Source: an uncultured Acidimicrobiales bacterium
GTDB lineage: Bacteria > Actinomycetota > Acidimicrobiia > Acidimicrobiales > Bin134
Assembly (NCBI GenBank): GCA_951813555.1
Contig: OX638344.1
Span: 2,137,076-2,201,075 of the forward strand
DNA length: 64,000 nucleotides
Direction: 5' to 3'
Below, piece after piece: positions 1-9,094 of the stretch. Every line of letters begins with the position of its first letter. Within the stretch, counting starts at the first letter, position 1. The notes under the pieces were generated by a model. That model was given only the letters and a program-made list of their open reading frames with translations, had not been told where the DNA came from and searched no databases. The position numbers and the translations under genes were made by a program.

Positions 1-426
1 AGACATGGTGATCCCCATGGCCAGCGCTCGCTCTTCCTCGTCGAACCACACGCTGATCAACTTGGGAGCACCCACGGAAACCAGCGGCCCGCCGAGGCCA
101 AACAATGCCACCGAGCCGAACATGCCGATGAAGTTGGTAACGACCGGACGCAACAGCGCGGAGGCGGAGATGATCACGGTGGCGATTCCCAGCGAGCGGC
201 GCAGTCCGAGCCGGTCTACCAGTGCTCCAGCTGGCATCGCCGCAACGAGAAACACCAGAGGCCAAGCCCCCAGGATCGTTCCCATGGCCCCTTTGCTCAG
301 ATCCAAGTCTTCTCGGATCACGTTCACCAGCGGGGTCATGCCGAATACCGCTATCCCGAAGGAGAAGTACACCAGCCACAGTGCCCCCAGCATCACCCAG
401 CGATAGGGATGGCGGTGGTGAAGCAC
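1..426 (-). CDS. MFS transporter, N-terminal part (cut by window edge)
   Basis: The reverse strand is open from a GTG at 426 to the window edge (142 codons, no stop). The translation shows hydrophobic helices near residues 10-30, 45-65 and 75-95 and the MFS loop 2-3 signature, with GALVDRLGLRRS between helices 2 and 3. It is a proton- or gradient-driven major facilitator permease of the inner membrane; the substrate cannot be told. GTG 426 is chosen because an in-frame stop lies only a few codons upstream. It is divergent from the SDR gene, with about 47 bp between the starts. The C-terminal half lies outside the window. Confidence 0.8.
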   Translation of the reverse strand, partial: MLHHRHPYRWVMLGALWLVYFSFGIAVFGMTPLVNVIREDLDLSKGAMGTILGAWPLVFLVAAMPAGALVDRLGLRRSLGIATVIISASALLRPVVTNFIGMFGSVALFGLGGPLVSVGAPKLISVWFDEEERALAMGITMS

Positions 427-473
427 GTCGGCAACGTATCAACCTGCCGCAGTCGATCTGTCATGCTGGCTCG

Positions 474-1187
474 ATGGGATTAGCAGTTGTAACCGGTGCG
501 GGACAGGGGCTCGGGCGGGCCATCTGCAAGCGCCTGACCGCCGATGGACACGAGATTGTGGCGGTGGATCAGAATCCGAACACCGCCGCGGCCACCGCAG
601 AAATGCTCGGCGGCCAATGGCGGCAGTGCGATGTCTCCGACCCGGAATCGGTGGCCGCGCTGGCCGATTCGTTGGACCAGGTGGATGTACTGGTGAACAA
701 CGCCGGCATCTGGATCTTCGCCAAGCTAGACGCTATGACGCCCCACGACGTGCGCCGAGTGCTGGAGGTGAACGTGATGGGGGTGTTCAACTGCACCCAG
801 GCATTGGCCCCCCTGATGGGACCGGGTTCGGCCATTGTCAACCTCTCGTCGAATGCGGCCAATTCCAACTCCCCAGGAGTGGGTATCTACCCGCCGTCCA
901 AAGCCGCGGTGGAGAGCTTCACCAAACAGACCGCTCTGGAGCTGGCCCCTCGGGGAATCCGGGCCAACGCCGTCGGCCCAGGAATGATTCAAACCGAGGG
1001 CACCCAGGTCAACTACGAGGGCGAAATGGGCGAACGGCGGGCCCGGGCGGTGCCGCTGGGTAGAACTGGTCGACCCGACGACATCGCCGATGTGGTGGGC
1101 TTCTTGGCCTCCAACGACGCCCGTTACGTAACCGGCCAGGTCATCTACGTTGACGGAGGCCTCAGCGCGGGCCGAGCTGCGCTGTAG
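474..1187 (+). CDS. SDR-family NAD(P)-dependent oxidoreductase
   Basis: A 237-residue classical short-chain dehydrogenase/reductase, the usual length. The cofactor motif TGAGQGLG is at residues 7-14, NNAG follows strand 4, a Ser lies in the NLSSN segment, and the catalytic YxxxK reads YPPSK. The C-terminus has the usual PGMIQTE and VDGG segments. It should oxidise or reduce a hydroxyl/keto group on an unknown substrate in the cytoplasm. The reading frame stays open upstream to 222, but the Rossmann fold begins directly after ATG 474, so that start is preferred. The MMPL transporter follows in the same direction with a 44-bp gap. Confidence 0.9.
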   Translation: MGLAVVTGAGQGLGRAICKRLTADGHEIVAVDQNPNTAAATAEMLGGQWRQCDVSDPESVAALADSLDQVDVLVNNAGIWIFAKLDAMTPHDVRRVLEVNVMGVFNCTQALAPLMGPGSAIVNLSSNAANSNSPGVGIYPPSKAAVESFTKQTALELAPRGIRANAVGPGMIQTEGTQVNYEGEMGERRARAVPLGRTGRPDDIADVVGFLASNDARYVTGQVIYVDGGLSAGRAAL

Positions 1188-1231
1188 CCCAAACGAGCCA
1201 CGCCTATTCGCGCGTCCCCTAAAGTTCGAGC

Positions 1232-3682
1232 ATGTTCGAGTGGCAGGCCCAAAGGATCCGCAAATCGCCGAAACTGGTGCTTGCCAGTATCTTTATTGCA
1301 ACGATCGTCTTGCTCGCCGGCTTCCTCGTCCAGAAGACCTCCGAGGTACCCGACCCTCTTGGCGCTTTTCTTCCTGAAGGTAGTGAGCTGGCCAAAGCAC
1401 TCGACGCGGTCGAGGAGAGCTTCCCAGGTTCTGCTGGCATCAAGAATGTTCAGCTTCTCGCCAAGGGAGACGTCCTAGACGCAAGGTCCTTCCAGGACAT
1501 GAGGGAACTTCAGGCCAGGATGTTCAGTGATCCCGAAGTCACGCCATTCCTGGCCGACCAGCCTATCGCTGGCTACGTCCAAATCATTGAGTTGGTGTTG
1601 TTGGCCCAGGGCACCGATCCGGCCGATGCTACTGAAGCTGACATCGAGAAAGCCGTCGACCTAATGGCCCGCCTGCCGGAATTGGCTGCCGAAAACGACC
1701 TTTTCAATCGCATCGTTCCCCGGAACGCCGCCGGAGTGCCGATCGCCGGGTTGTCCCTGATCGCCCTCAAAGACACCGGCGACGATGTCGGTCTCCGAGA
1801 CGCACAGCTTCGGCTCTACGACATCGGGGATACTGCGAACCTGGCCTCGCTGGAGATAGCAGCTGTCAGCCAAGCGAAGAACGAGGATGAAATCAACGAT
1901 GTCAATAAGGTCAGCTTGCCCCTTCTCACTGCCATCGCCTTGTTGGTGATCGCCCTTTTGCTCACCGTCTTCTATCGCACCCAGTCGGATGTCCATATCA
2001 CGATGCTCGGCCTGGGCATCACCCTAGCCTGGACTCTCGGTGCCCAAGCATGGCTGTCGCCGGGCGGCGCTGACATCCTCGACCCCGACAACATTTTCAT
2101 ACCGATTGTGCTGGTCCTTCTCATCAGCTTGAGCGTGGACTATGCGCTCCAGATCACCAGCCGCTACCGGGAGGCACTGTTGCTCGAAGGAATCGAGCGG
2201 GATGAGGGCGCCCCCGGCCGGTCCATCGGCCACGCGGTAAAGGTCTCGGGCGTGCCGGTGATGCTCGCCGCGATCACAACCGCGACGAGCCTCCTCATGA
2301 ACCTCACAAGCAGATTCAAGCCCATAGCAGAATTCGGTGTTCTCGCGGCCATAGGGGTAGTCGCGGGATGGATCGTGATGACCACCTTCGTACCTTCTGC
2401 CCGGCTGCTGTTGGACCGCAGGCGGGTGGCCAAGGGCCGGGAGCTGGCCACCAAACCGGTTGCCGATACCGTCCCCGGCACCGGAGCGATCCTCTCTCGC
2501 GCCGCGTCGGTTATGGCCCGCCGGCCGCTTCCGGTTCTAGGAGGTGCCATCGTGGTGACGATCCTGGCCGTGATCGCAGCGACCAACTTGAACACGACCA
2601 CCACACCGACTGATTTCCTACCGCGTGGCTCCGAAGCGCTCGAGAACATCACATTTATCGAAGACAACTTCGGTGCGGGCGCCTCCACCGTCACGATCCT
2701 GGTCGAAACCGACCTCGACACCGCTGCCTCTACCGGCCATCTGCTCGACTACTCAGAGGCCCTTAGCGTCGAGACGCGTCCCGTGGGCATCGTCGGGCCT
2801 CCCATCGTCTCGGCAATGACGCTGCTCAGCGACTGGGCCACTCAGAGCGGGCAACCGGGGGACAAGTACCACCCGGACGTCGCGGCGGCTTTCGCTGGCT
2901 TGAGTTCCCGCGCCTCACTGACCGACCAGCAGGCCCACGAAACTTGGACACTCCTGGAGAGCGTCGACCCGACGGGCTTCGCGACGGTTATGGACTTGCG
3001 CACCAATGGCCCTGACCGCACCATTATCCAAATTCCGGTGGCGGCGGACAGCGGCACTCTCCTCCCTCAATTGCTCGACGAGCTCGATGATCTCTGGGGC
3101 GGCGACCCCAAGCAGACCACCGCCACCGGCGGCGAGACCCTTCATGCCCTGATCAACTCAGAGCTGGGGCGCAGCCAAACCGTCACCATTCCGCTCACGA
3201 TTGCCGCTGCCATGGTGATTCTGCTGCTCTACTTCGGCTTCAGAGAACGCCGTCCGATTCTCGGGGTAATCAGCATGCTTCCCATCACACTGGTCGTGAG
3301 CTGGTTGCTGGCTGCCATGTGGATCTTCGGGATCTCGTTCAATCTTGCCACAGCCTTGGTAGTGGCTCTGACGATCGGCATCGGCGTTGACTACACCATC
3401 CATCTCACGCACCGGTTCATCGAGGCCGAACAAGAAACCCAAGACGTCGCCACGGCCCTGAGGCTGGCTATGACAACAACGGGCGGAGCGCTCGTTGCCA
3501 GCGCCCTGACCACTGCGCTGGGGCTTCTCGCTCTGCTCTTCTCCCCGCTCCGGCCGATTCAGGAACTGGGTGGGCTTACGTCGGCAACAATCCTGCTGAC
3601 GCTCATCTCCACGTTCACCGTGTTGCCGCCGCTGCTGGTCCTGTGGTCGCAGCACCACCGCCGGACCAATCAAGTGGGCTAG
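1232..3682 (+). CDS. MMPL/RND superfamily membrane transporter
   Basis: An 816-residue two-fold repeated membrane protein: one N-terminal helix (about residues 14-34), a large external domain, five helices, then a second copy (helix near residue 430, external domain, five helices to the C-terminus). Each half has the proton-relay-like segment at the fourth helix (SVDYALQITSRY and GVDYTIHLTHRF), typical of MMPL/sterol-sensing-domain RND proteins. These export lipids or hydrophobic compounds, or act in hopanoid/lipid traffic, using the proton gradient. The cargo is unknown. It is probably co-transcribed with the SDR gene upstream. It is convergent with the DUF2236 genes, with only about 40 bp between. 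Confidence 0.88.
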   Translation: MFEWQAQRIRKSPKLVLASIFIATIVLLAGFLVQKTSEVPDPLGAFLPEGSELAKALDAVEESFPGSAGIKNVQLLAKGDVLDARSFQDMRELQARMFSDPEVTPFLADQPIAGYVQIIELVLLAQGTDPADATEADIEKAVDLMARLPELAAENDLFNRIVPRNAAGVPIAGLSLIALKDTGDDVGLRDAQLRLYDIGDTANLASLEIAAVSQAKNEDEINDVNKVSLPLLTAIALLVIALLLTVFYRTQSDVHITMLGLGITLAWTLGAQAWLSPGGADILDPDNIFIPIVLVLLISLSVDYALQITSRYREALLLEGIERDEGAPGRSIGHAVKVSGVPVMLAAITTATSLLMNLTSRFKPIAEFGVLAAIGVVAGWIVMTTFVPSARLLLDRRRVAKGRELATKPVADTVPGTGAILSRAASVMARRPLPVLGGAIVVTILAVIAATNLNTTTTPTDFLPRGSEALENITFIEDNFGAGASTVTILVETDLDTAASTGHLLDYSEALSVETRPVGIVGPPIVSAMTLLSDWATQSGQPGDKYHPDVAAAFAGLSSRASLTDQQAHETWTLLESVDPTGFATVMDLRTNGPDRTIIQIPVAADSGTLLPQLLDELDDLWGGDPKQTTATGGETLHALINSELGRSQTVTIPLTIAAAMVILLLYFGFRERRPILGVISMLPITLVVSWLLAAMWIFGISFNLATALVVALTIGIGVDYTIHLTHRFIEAEQETQDVATALRLAMTTTGGALVASALTTALGLLALLFSPLRPIQELGGLTSATILLTLISTFTVLPPLLVLWSQHHRRTNQVG

Positions 3683-3724
3683 AAGGATCTTGAGCCTTGC
3701 CGGGAAACCCGAAACCTTAGAGGC

Positions 3725-4894
3725 TCACCACGGGGTTGAGGCTGTGTCCTTGATGGCGTCGGGCATGCGGTAGCTGATTCCGGTGTCGTCGTACACCGAT
3801 CTTTGCAGCACGCCGGCAAAATTGTTGAAGTCGTGAGACAGTGCTCCCGGCATGACTTTCGAATAGAGAATCTTGGCTTTCCGCTGCATCCGGACGAATG
3901 CCAATGCACCGATCGTCGACTGCTTCGGGAACTGGAGTGTGTCAGCCAACTCGTTTCCTATCAGAGCCCTCGACGTCCGGTACAGAGCCTTGAACAGTCG
4001 CTTTTGCTTGGCTGGCTTGGTAATGCCCAGTAGCTCGGGAACTGTTCCGATATATCCGTGGGCTACTTCGGTGGCCATCTTGCCGGGTGGCCGCTCACAC
4101 AGGCGGGCGATCTTCCGCACATGCAAGGCCTCCTTCTCCGTGCGGTAAAGCAGCTCTTCGGGCACACCAAGCAACCAGGTCACATAATGCCAGATGTGCA
4201 TGAACCCTTCGCTCTCCTCTTCGGTTAGCGGAACCCCCATCTTGCGGGCCGAATCAAGCAGAATGGCGGAAAATCCCGTGGATGCAAGCGCCATGTGCGC
4301 CATATGAAGCGGCAAGCCCTCGCTGGGAACGTCCCATTCATCTGAGTCGAGCAACATTCGCCGGACTTGCGCATGGATCATTCGAATACGAACCGTCAGC
4401 TTCCACCCATCGCCTTGGCGATCCATTCCGCCGGGCAAAGTGATCTCTACGAGCTGTCTGGTGTTTTGCCTGACCCGGCGAAGATTCCCCGCCGTCCGCC
4501 CGGTGATGTAGAAGGCCTTGGCCAGATCCTCGCTGAGTCCAGTGACCAGTGAGTCCAGCACAAGCCCCACAAAAAAGAGATCTGAGTACTTGTAGAACGC
4601 GCGAGCACCCACCGCGGCCTTCTTCGGGTCATACTCAAACGGCGGCGGACGATCGAGTTCGCGAAAGAACACTCGCAAGGCGTCCGGCGCCTGTCGCAGC
4701 TTCTCCTCATCACCGTTCATCCCCGCCTCAATCAGTCGGTGTGAGTCGGTCTGGTTGAAGTCGGCCAGTGCGGCTATGGCGGCATCGGCCGAAGGGTCGC
4801 CGACAAGCGTGTTTCTCATGTAGGCGTCTGCCAAGACTGGATCCACAGCCATGGCCCTTTTGTAGCCGTCCATGTAAAACGATGGCACCTGCAT
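3725..4894 (-). CDS. DUF2236 (oxygenase MpaB / latex-clearing-protein family), copy 1
   Basis: A 389-residue protein of the DUF2236 family, which includes the haem-containing rubber oxygenase Lcp and the fungal MpaB oxygenase. Visible family marks are FYITGRTAGNLRR and the helix with RMIHAQVRRML, whose His is the likely haem ligand. The start ATG at 4894 has a strong ribosome-binding site (AGGAGGGG); the open frame continues upstream but overlaps the next gene. It has a full-length paralogue directly upstream on the same strand (about 20 bp between them). No signal peptide is seen. The substrate is unknown; an oxidoreductase role on a lipid or polyketide-like compound is an inference from the family. 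Confidence 0.82.
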   Translation of the reverse strand: MQVPSFYMDGYKRAMAVDPVLADAYMRNTLVGDPSADAAIAALADFNQTDSHRLIEAGMNGDEEKLRQAPDALRVFFRELDRPPPFEYDPKKAAVGARAFYKYSDLFFVGLVLDSLVTGLSEDLAKAFYITGRTAGNLRRVRQNTRQLVEITLPGGMDRQGDGWKLTVRIRMIHAQVRRMLLDSDEWDVPSEGLPLHMAHMALASTGFSAILLDSARKMGVPLTEEESEGFMHIWHYVTWLLGVPEELLYRTEKEALHVRKIARLCERPPGKMATEVAHGYIGTVPELLGITKPAKQKRLFKALYRTSRALIGNELADTLQFPKQSTIGALAFVRMQRKAKILYSKVMPGALSHDFNNFAGVLQRSVYDDTGISYRMPDAIKDTASTPW

Positions 4895-4914
4895 GAAGTC
4901 GTCCCCTCCTGTCC

Positions 4915-6096
4915 TCACCATTCGCTGGACTCCTCGGCGTAGACGTGGTCTGGCAAGTGGTAGGTGATGCCCTCGTCGTGGAACCACGATCCTGACAACA
5001 GCGTTGTGAAGTTGGAAACGTTGCTCTTGCGGGCGATCTTGGGGAAGAACCGCAGAATGAAGCGCTCGTACCTGGCCTGTGCGCGGAACCAAGGGAGTAC
5101 GCCGAAGGTGGACTGCTTGGGATAGTTCAACTGGTTGGCCAGTGTGTCTCCGATGAGTGCCCGTGACACTTTGTAGACGTACTGCGAGAGTTTCTGTCCC
5201 TTGACAGAGTCGTTGATGCCAACCACGAGGGGTGCCGAATTGACCAGCGAGTTGGCCAGAACGACAGATGCGGCGCTGGGCTCTGGCTCGCACATGGTTC
5301 CAACCTCGTACAGCTTCAACGCATCTTGTTCGCCCTGAAAGAGGATCGAGTCAGGAATCCCCATGAGAAGCCCCGAGTAGCGCCACGTTGTCATGAAACT
5401 CGCCGCTTCTTCGTCACTGAAGACTGCTCCCAGGCTCCTCATGTGCTTGAGCAGTCGAGCGGAGAACGCGGTGATGGCGTAGCCGCAATGGGCTGCGCTC
5501 AACGGGACGCCCAAGGCGTCCTCGTCCCACTCCCCGGAGTTCTTGAGCAAGTACCTGACTTGGGCATGGACCAGGCGGATCCGAAAGGAGAGCCTCCATC
5601 CATCTCCGAGGGGCCCCATGCCGCCAGGAAGGAAGAGTTCCACCATATGGCGGTTGTTCTGCTGAAGGCGCCGCACACCCTGGTCGCGCAGTTTGCCGGT
5701 GATAAAGAACGACTCGCTGATATTGGTGGAGAATCCTTCCACCAGAACTCCGGCCAGCATCCCGGCCACCACCATCTTCCGGTTCCGATGGAACATATGA
5801 ATGCCGGCGGTCAATGCCGAAAGATCGAGCCAGTCTGGTGGAGTAAAGGCATCCTCGAAGAGCGCGTGGACCTCCTTGGGCGCATCAGGAGGGTCATTCC
5901 CGTCCGGGACGGTCATGTAGGCCGATATGAGTTTGGTGGACTCCGAACGCTTCATTGCGGAGAGAACCTCGACGGCCGCATCAGCCAAGGGGTCACCGAT
6001 CATCGTGTGCGCGAGGTAGTTCTCGGCCATTTCAGGATCGAGGGCACAGGCCTGCTCGAAACCAAGGTTGTCGTAATCGGTGGGGACCCTCATCAA
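4915..6096 (-). CDS. DUF2236 (oxygenase MpaB / latex-clearing-protein family), copy 2
   Basis: A 393-residue paralogue of the next gene, collinear along its whole length (SESFFITGKLRDQGVRR, RIRLVHAQVRYLL, a shared YPKQSTFG segment and a similar C-terminal end). The pair is best explained by tandem duplication and is likely one transcript. The start is one of two adjacent ATG codons at 6096/6093. The transposon begins 50 bp upstream of this start, so its native promoter was probably cut off or replaced by the insertion. No nearby redox partner is seen, so the reaction is not assignable. Confidence 0.82.
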   Translation of the reverse strand: MMRVPTDYDNLGFEQACALDPEMAENYLAHTMIGDPLADAAVEVLSAMKRSESTKLISAYMTVPDGNDPPDAPKEVHALFEDAFTPPDWLDLSALTAGIHMFHRNRKMVVAGMLAGVLVEGFSTNISESFFITGKLRDQGVRRLQQNNRHMVELFLPGGMGPLGDGWRLSFRIRLVHAQVRYLLKNSGEWDEDALGVPLSAAHCGYAITAFSARLLKHMRSLGAVFSDEEAASFMTTWRYSGLLMGIPDSILFQGEQDALKLYEVGTMCEPEPSAASVVLANSLVNSAPLVVGINDSVKGQKLSQYVYKVSRALIGDTLANQLNYPKQSTFGVLPWFRAQARYERFILRFFPKIARKSNVSNFTTLLSGSWFHDEGITYHLPDHVYAEESSEW

Positions 6097-6141
6097 CTTT
6101 CGCGGAACAGCATACTTCGCGGCCTAACGGATTAGAGAAGT

Positions 6142-6146
6142 CTCAT
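6142..6146. repeat. Left target-site duplication of the transposon (CTCAT)
   Basis: The 5-bp sequence CTCAT directly precedes the transposon terminal TGT. The identical CTCAT follows the terminal ACA at 20985-20989. A 5-bp duplication is what Tn7, Tn5053/Tn402 and Mu-type DDE transposases leave. Confidence 0.9.
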
Positions 6147-6239
6147 TGTCCGGTCTCACCTTACCTGGCGAATCTGACCTGGGATTCGCCAAATTGGTGA
6201 GACGATCCAGAAGCGCATCGTCTCAAGTTAGGTGGCGAA
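6147..6239. repeat. Left-end transposase binding array
   Basis: Three copies of the unit (A/G)TCTC-N8/9-GGCGAA are visible. L1 is at 6153-6172 (direct, 9-bp spacer), L2 at 6185-6203 (inverted, 8-bp spacer) and L3 at 6220-6239 (direct, 9-bp spacer). They follow the terminal TGTCCG. They are presumably TniA binding sites, by analogy with the TnsB sites of Tn7. Confidence 0.85.
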
Positions 6240-6362
6240 GTCGGAGTCTCCCTGCGGGCTGACTGGACCTTGAGAATGAACAGTCGGCTTAGCTTGAGGA
6301 GCAGTGGGGCCCGGTAGAATGCTGGGGAGAAACAGCCGGCCGCTTGGGCGTTGGAGGGACTC

Positions 6363-7556
6363 GTGGACATTGCGGGAATAGTCCTCGGGGGGATAGCAGC
6401 AGTCGCTGCCATCGTGGCCCTCTACTTCCCGTACCGGTCGCACCGGGACCGGAAATTGGTGGTCGGGCAGGCAGGCCGCCGTCGGAGGCGGCGAAGGGGG
6501 CACAGGAACCCTCTGACACAGCCCACGGTCCTCCAGGATGGTTTGGTCGGTCAAGCCCTTGTGCAGTCGATCAGGTGTAATCGCAGAGCACCGATGGACT
6601 ACTTCGCACCGAAGTCGAAGATCAAGAGCCTATGGGCCTGGTTCAAGCGCACATACACTATGTCGGAGACCAGCCCCAAGCAGATCTTCTCTGTTGATGG
6701 CTGGAAATTCTCCCCGATGGAGTGCTTCGACCTCGACGGCCTGTTCCGACACGCATCTGGGTTCGTGGTGGGGTTCCAACTGGAGGCTGGAGAGAACAGC
6801 CAACACCTTCGACGCTCGATCAGCTCAGGTAGATGGGCACAGGAGAGGCTTGTCGTGCTTGCCGCAGATGAAGATCTAGCAGTCGGGCACGCGCTGGTTA
6901 GGTGCCTCGTTGTCGATGTCGACACCCTGCGTGTCTCGCCAAACGACCCGCAGCACATCGCTGTTCAATCGGCGGACCAGACGCGAAACGGTGGACCGAG
7001 GGTCTACGTGGAAGAGCAGCGGTCAGTGCCATCGGATGCGTTGTGGCTTGTCTACCCTAAACAAGAGGCGAGCGAGCCAGGAGAAGAATGGGGGAGCTGC
7101 TACGAGTTCTACACGTGTGACGGTACCCCCACAGGTCCGTGCGCGGACGAGGACCTGGCCCATGCTCGCAGAGCCATGAGGAAACACAGAAGGAGTATCG
7201 CTTTCAAGACTTCCTCTATTGCGGCCGGCGTGTACCTCTACTCGTTGTATGTCGTTCACGCGAGCGCTGAAGACGAGCTCAGCGAGGAGGTCTGGTTCTA
7301 TTTTGGACGCTTATGGCTGTTGATGTGGTTCGCGATAGCGATCAGAGTCGCGGTTGCTGTCATAGCCCAACGCATTACCACCGCCCACTGGTTCCCGGAA
7401 GAGAACGGGCTAAGAAGGGATTGGAAAGGAGGGACCCTCACCGCAGTATGGCTGGGGAGGCAAATCAAGGGCCGAGGCGAGATCACCGTGAAGGACTGGC
7501 GTAGCTACCTCGAGCAAGAAGTTGGCGGTGTTGCTGGCCATGGTCAGGGAAAATAG
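6363..7556 (+). CDS. Hypothetical membrane protein (transposon cargo)
   Basis: A protein of about 397 residues with no recognised domain. It has an N-terminal membrane helix (DIAGIVLGGIAAVAAIVALYF) followed by a basic Arg-rich stretch, a long soluble middle part, and two further helices near residues 290-305 and 315-340 forming a C-terminal hairpin. GTG 6363 is chosen over the in-frame TTG at 6351 because a GGAGGG lies just before it. It lies between the outer left end of the transposon and a second, internal end-like array, so it may have arrived with a separate insertion. It could be a membrane-anchored effector or sensor. No function is proposed. Confidence 0.6.
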   Translation: MDIAGIVLGGIAAVAAIVALYFPYRSHRDRKLVVGQAGRRRRRRRGHRNPLTQPTVLQDGLVGQALVQSIRCNRRAPMDYFAPKSKIKSLWAWFKRTYTMSETSPKQIFSVDGWKFSPMECFDLDGLFRHASGFVVGFQLEAGENSQHLRRSISSGRWAQERLVVLAADEDLAVGHALVRCLVVDVDTLRVSPNDPQHIAVQSADQTRNGGPRVYVEEQRSVPSDALWLVYPKQEASEPGEEWGSCYEFYTCDGTPTGPCADEDLAHARRAMRKHRRSIAFKTSSIAAGVYLYSLYVVHASAEDELSEEVWFYFGRLWLLMWFAIAIRVAVAVIAQRITTAHWFPEENGLRRDWKGGTLTAVWLGRQIKGRGEITVKDWRSYLEQEVGGVAGHGQGK

Positions 7557-7611
7557 GGCGATGGGGCATCAGGTGGCCCTTGAGCGCTGCCGCGGCGGGG
7601 CTGTGAGAGGC

Positions 7612-7763
7612 TGACTTGTCTCGGCGAAATTGGCGAGCTTGACCTAGGTTTCGCTTAGGAGCTTAGTTTTCGCCAACTGGCCGAGACGTCTTGCCGCGAA
7701 CCTGGGATTTCGCCCCACTCTAGAGACAGTCAACTGGCGATACTTCTCAATGCAGCTGGCGAC
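7612..7763. repeat. Internal third transposon-end-like array
   Basis: The same unit seen at the true ends recurs here. M1 is at 7618-7637 (direct, 9-bp spacer), M2 at 7669-7687 (inverted, 8-bp), M3 at 7709-7727 (inverted, 8-bp) and M4 at 7744-7763 (direct, 9-bp, with GGCGAC). M1 is preceded by TGACTT, in the place of the terminal TGTCCG. The order direct-inverted-direct matches the left end. It reads as the left end of a related element, nested or adjacent, but no target duplication was found for it. The whole gap 7557-7820 holds only this array. Confidence 0.75.
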
Positions 7764-7820
7764 GTCGGCAAGTCTCGCCGCCTGCAGGGGCCTGTGGGAT
7801 CGGCGTGTCGGGTGCATCAT

Positions 7821-9094
7821 CTATGGCTTGGGGTCGTAGTCGACAATTTCGAGGAGCCGTCTGATTTCGTGGATGCTCTTTGATCCTTCGTGTCCCTTTC
7901 CAAAGAGGTCGAGGGCCGCGTGGGCGACATGGCGCGCTCTGTCCCCGTAGGGCACATTCGCTGGTCGGCCTTGAAAGTGGGAGTTGAATTGCGCCACGAA
8001 GGCATTGACGTAGCTGCTGACGAATGGGTCAATGCCGTCTTGTTCGGTTTGGAGGAAGAAGCCCCTTATTTCTGCGAATAGCGATACCTCGAGGGCCAGT
8101 TGCCGGTGTGGATGGCGTTGACATCGTTTAATGCCGCTGGGTTCTCGCCGATCTTGTTGCTGAGCGCTGCAGCTGTCTCGAACACATCGGAGGCATCACT
8201 GGCGAGCCGGTCGTACGCTTCTTTGTCGAGGGTGCGCAGCACGATCATGGGCACTGCCAGTCTTTCCGAGAATCGTGCGACTTCGTCCTCTTGGCCCTCT
8301 TGTTCGCTTGGATGCGGCAGTGAGGCCAGCACTACTGCGCTGTACTGGACTGCCTGCTCCAGATCTCGAAAGCTGAAGCGATTATCGTCGGCGATCAGGC
8401 GCAGCATCTCGGGGCAGGGGTTGCCGTCTAGTGCCCCGAATCGCGTGTTCAGCCCTGTGTCTTCCAGCAGCGATTCCAAATAGCCATAGAGGTAGGGGTC
8501 TTCAGGGGCCGGGAGAACGATGGGTACGTCGGCGAATCTCCTGAGGTACCGGTCCGCTCCGAATCCCTTCCCGTAAAGGCCTTCAATTGAGTGGCATAGC
8601 TTTGTCCGGTTGGTGGCAACCACGACCACGATGCCATTCACCGCCAGCAGGTGTCTTGCTACTTCAAGGAAGCCCAGCGCGTATGCGGGACGGCAGCGGT
8701 CTAGTTCGTCAACTATCACGACGAGCGGACCAGCCGCTTTGCGGGCTGCGCGGCGCAAGGCATCCTGGAGTCTCTTATCGAGGTGTTCAGCCAGTTGGGG
8801 GACACCATGTTGGCTATTCGGCGCGAGCTGGGCAATCGGCGTACGAAGCTTAGAAGCCTGGAGATGTTCGAGTCGAGAATCACAGACCTGCAGAGCTACG
8901 TGGACGCCGCGTGACTCGTTGGTCAACAGCAACGGCGTGGTGATGCCGCCATTGGTTGGGCTCCTGAGCTGTCGCGAGCAGACCGGAGTCAATTCTGCGG
9001 TGTGTCTGGAGTTCGTCGACTCGGGTTGAGGATCGCTCGGTTGTCCAGCTTCCGTAGTCGGTGTAGGACCCCAAGGTGGTTTCGAGGAACGCAA
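7821..9094 (-). pseudogene. KAP-family P-loop NTPase, 5'-truncated and frameshifted
   Basis: The minus strand encodes a clear KAP NTPase middle: Walker B LVVIVDELDRCRP, then the family segment on to the YGKGFGADRYLRRF stretch. Walker A and the N-terminus are missing. The first roughly 50 residues after 9094 do not look like KAP and overlap the end of tniQ. Near 8100 the frame breaks: the first frame stops at 8066, while the shifted frame continues with QLALEVSLFAEIRGFF and ends IVDYDPKP before TAG at 7821-7823. Intact KAP proteins are membrane-associated ATPases often found in defence loci. This copy is a remnant on both counts. Confidence 0.75.

Noticed and set aside
5..406. A 133-codon plus-strand frame at the window start
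   Set aside because: It is antisense to an MFS transporter with clear helices and the loop 2-3 signature.
8701..8914. A plus-strand helical frame ending SRITDLQSYVDAA
   Set aside because: It is antisense to the KAP remnant, whose Walker B and family segments are clear on the other strand.
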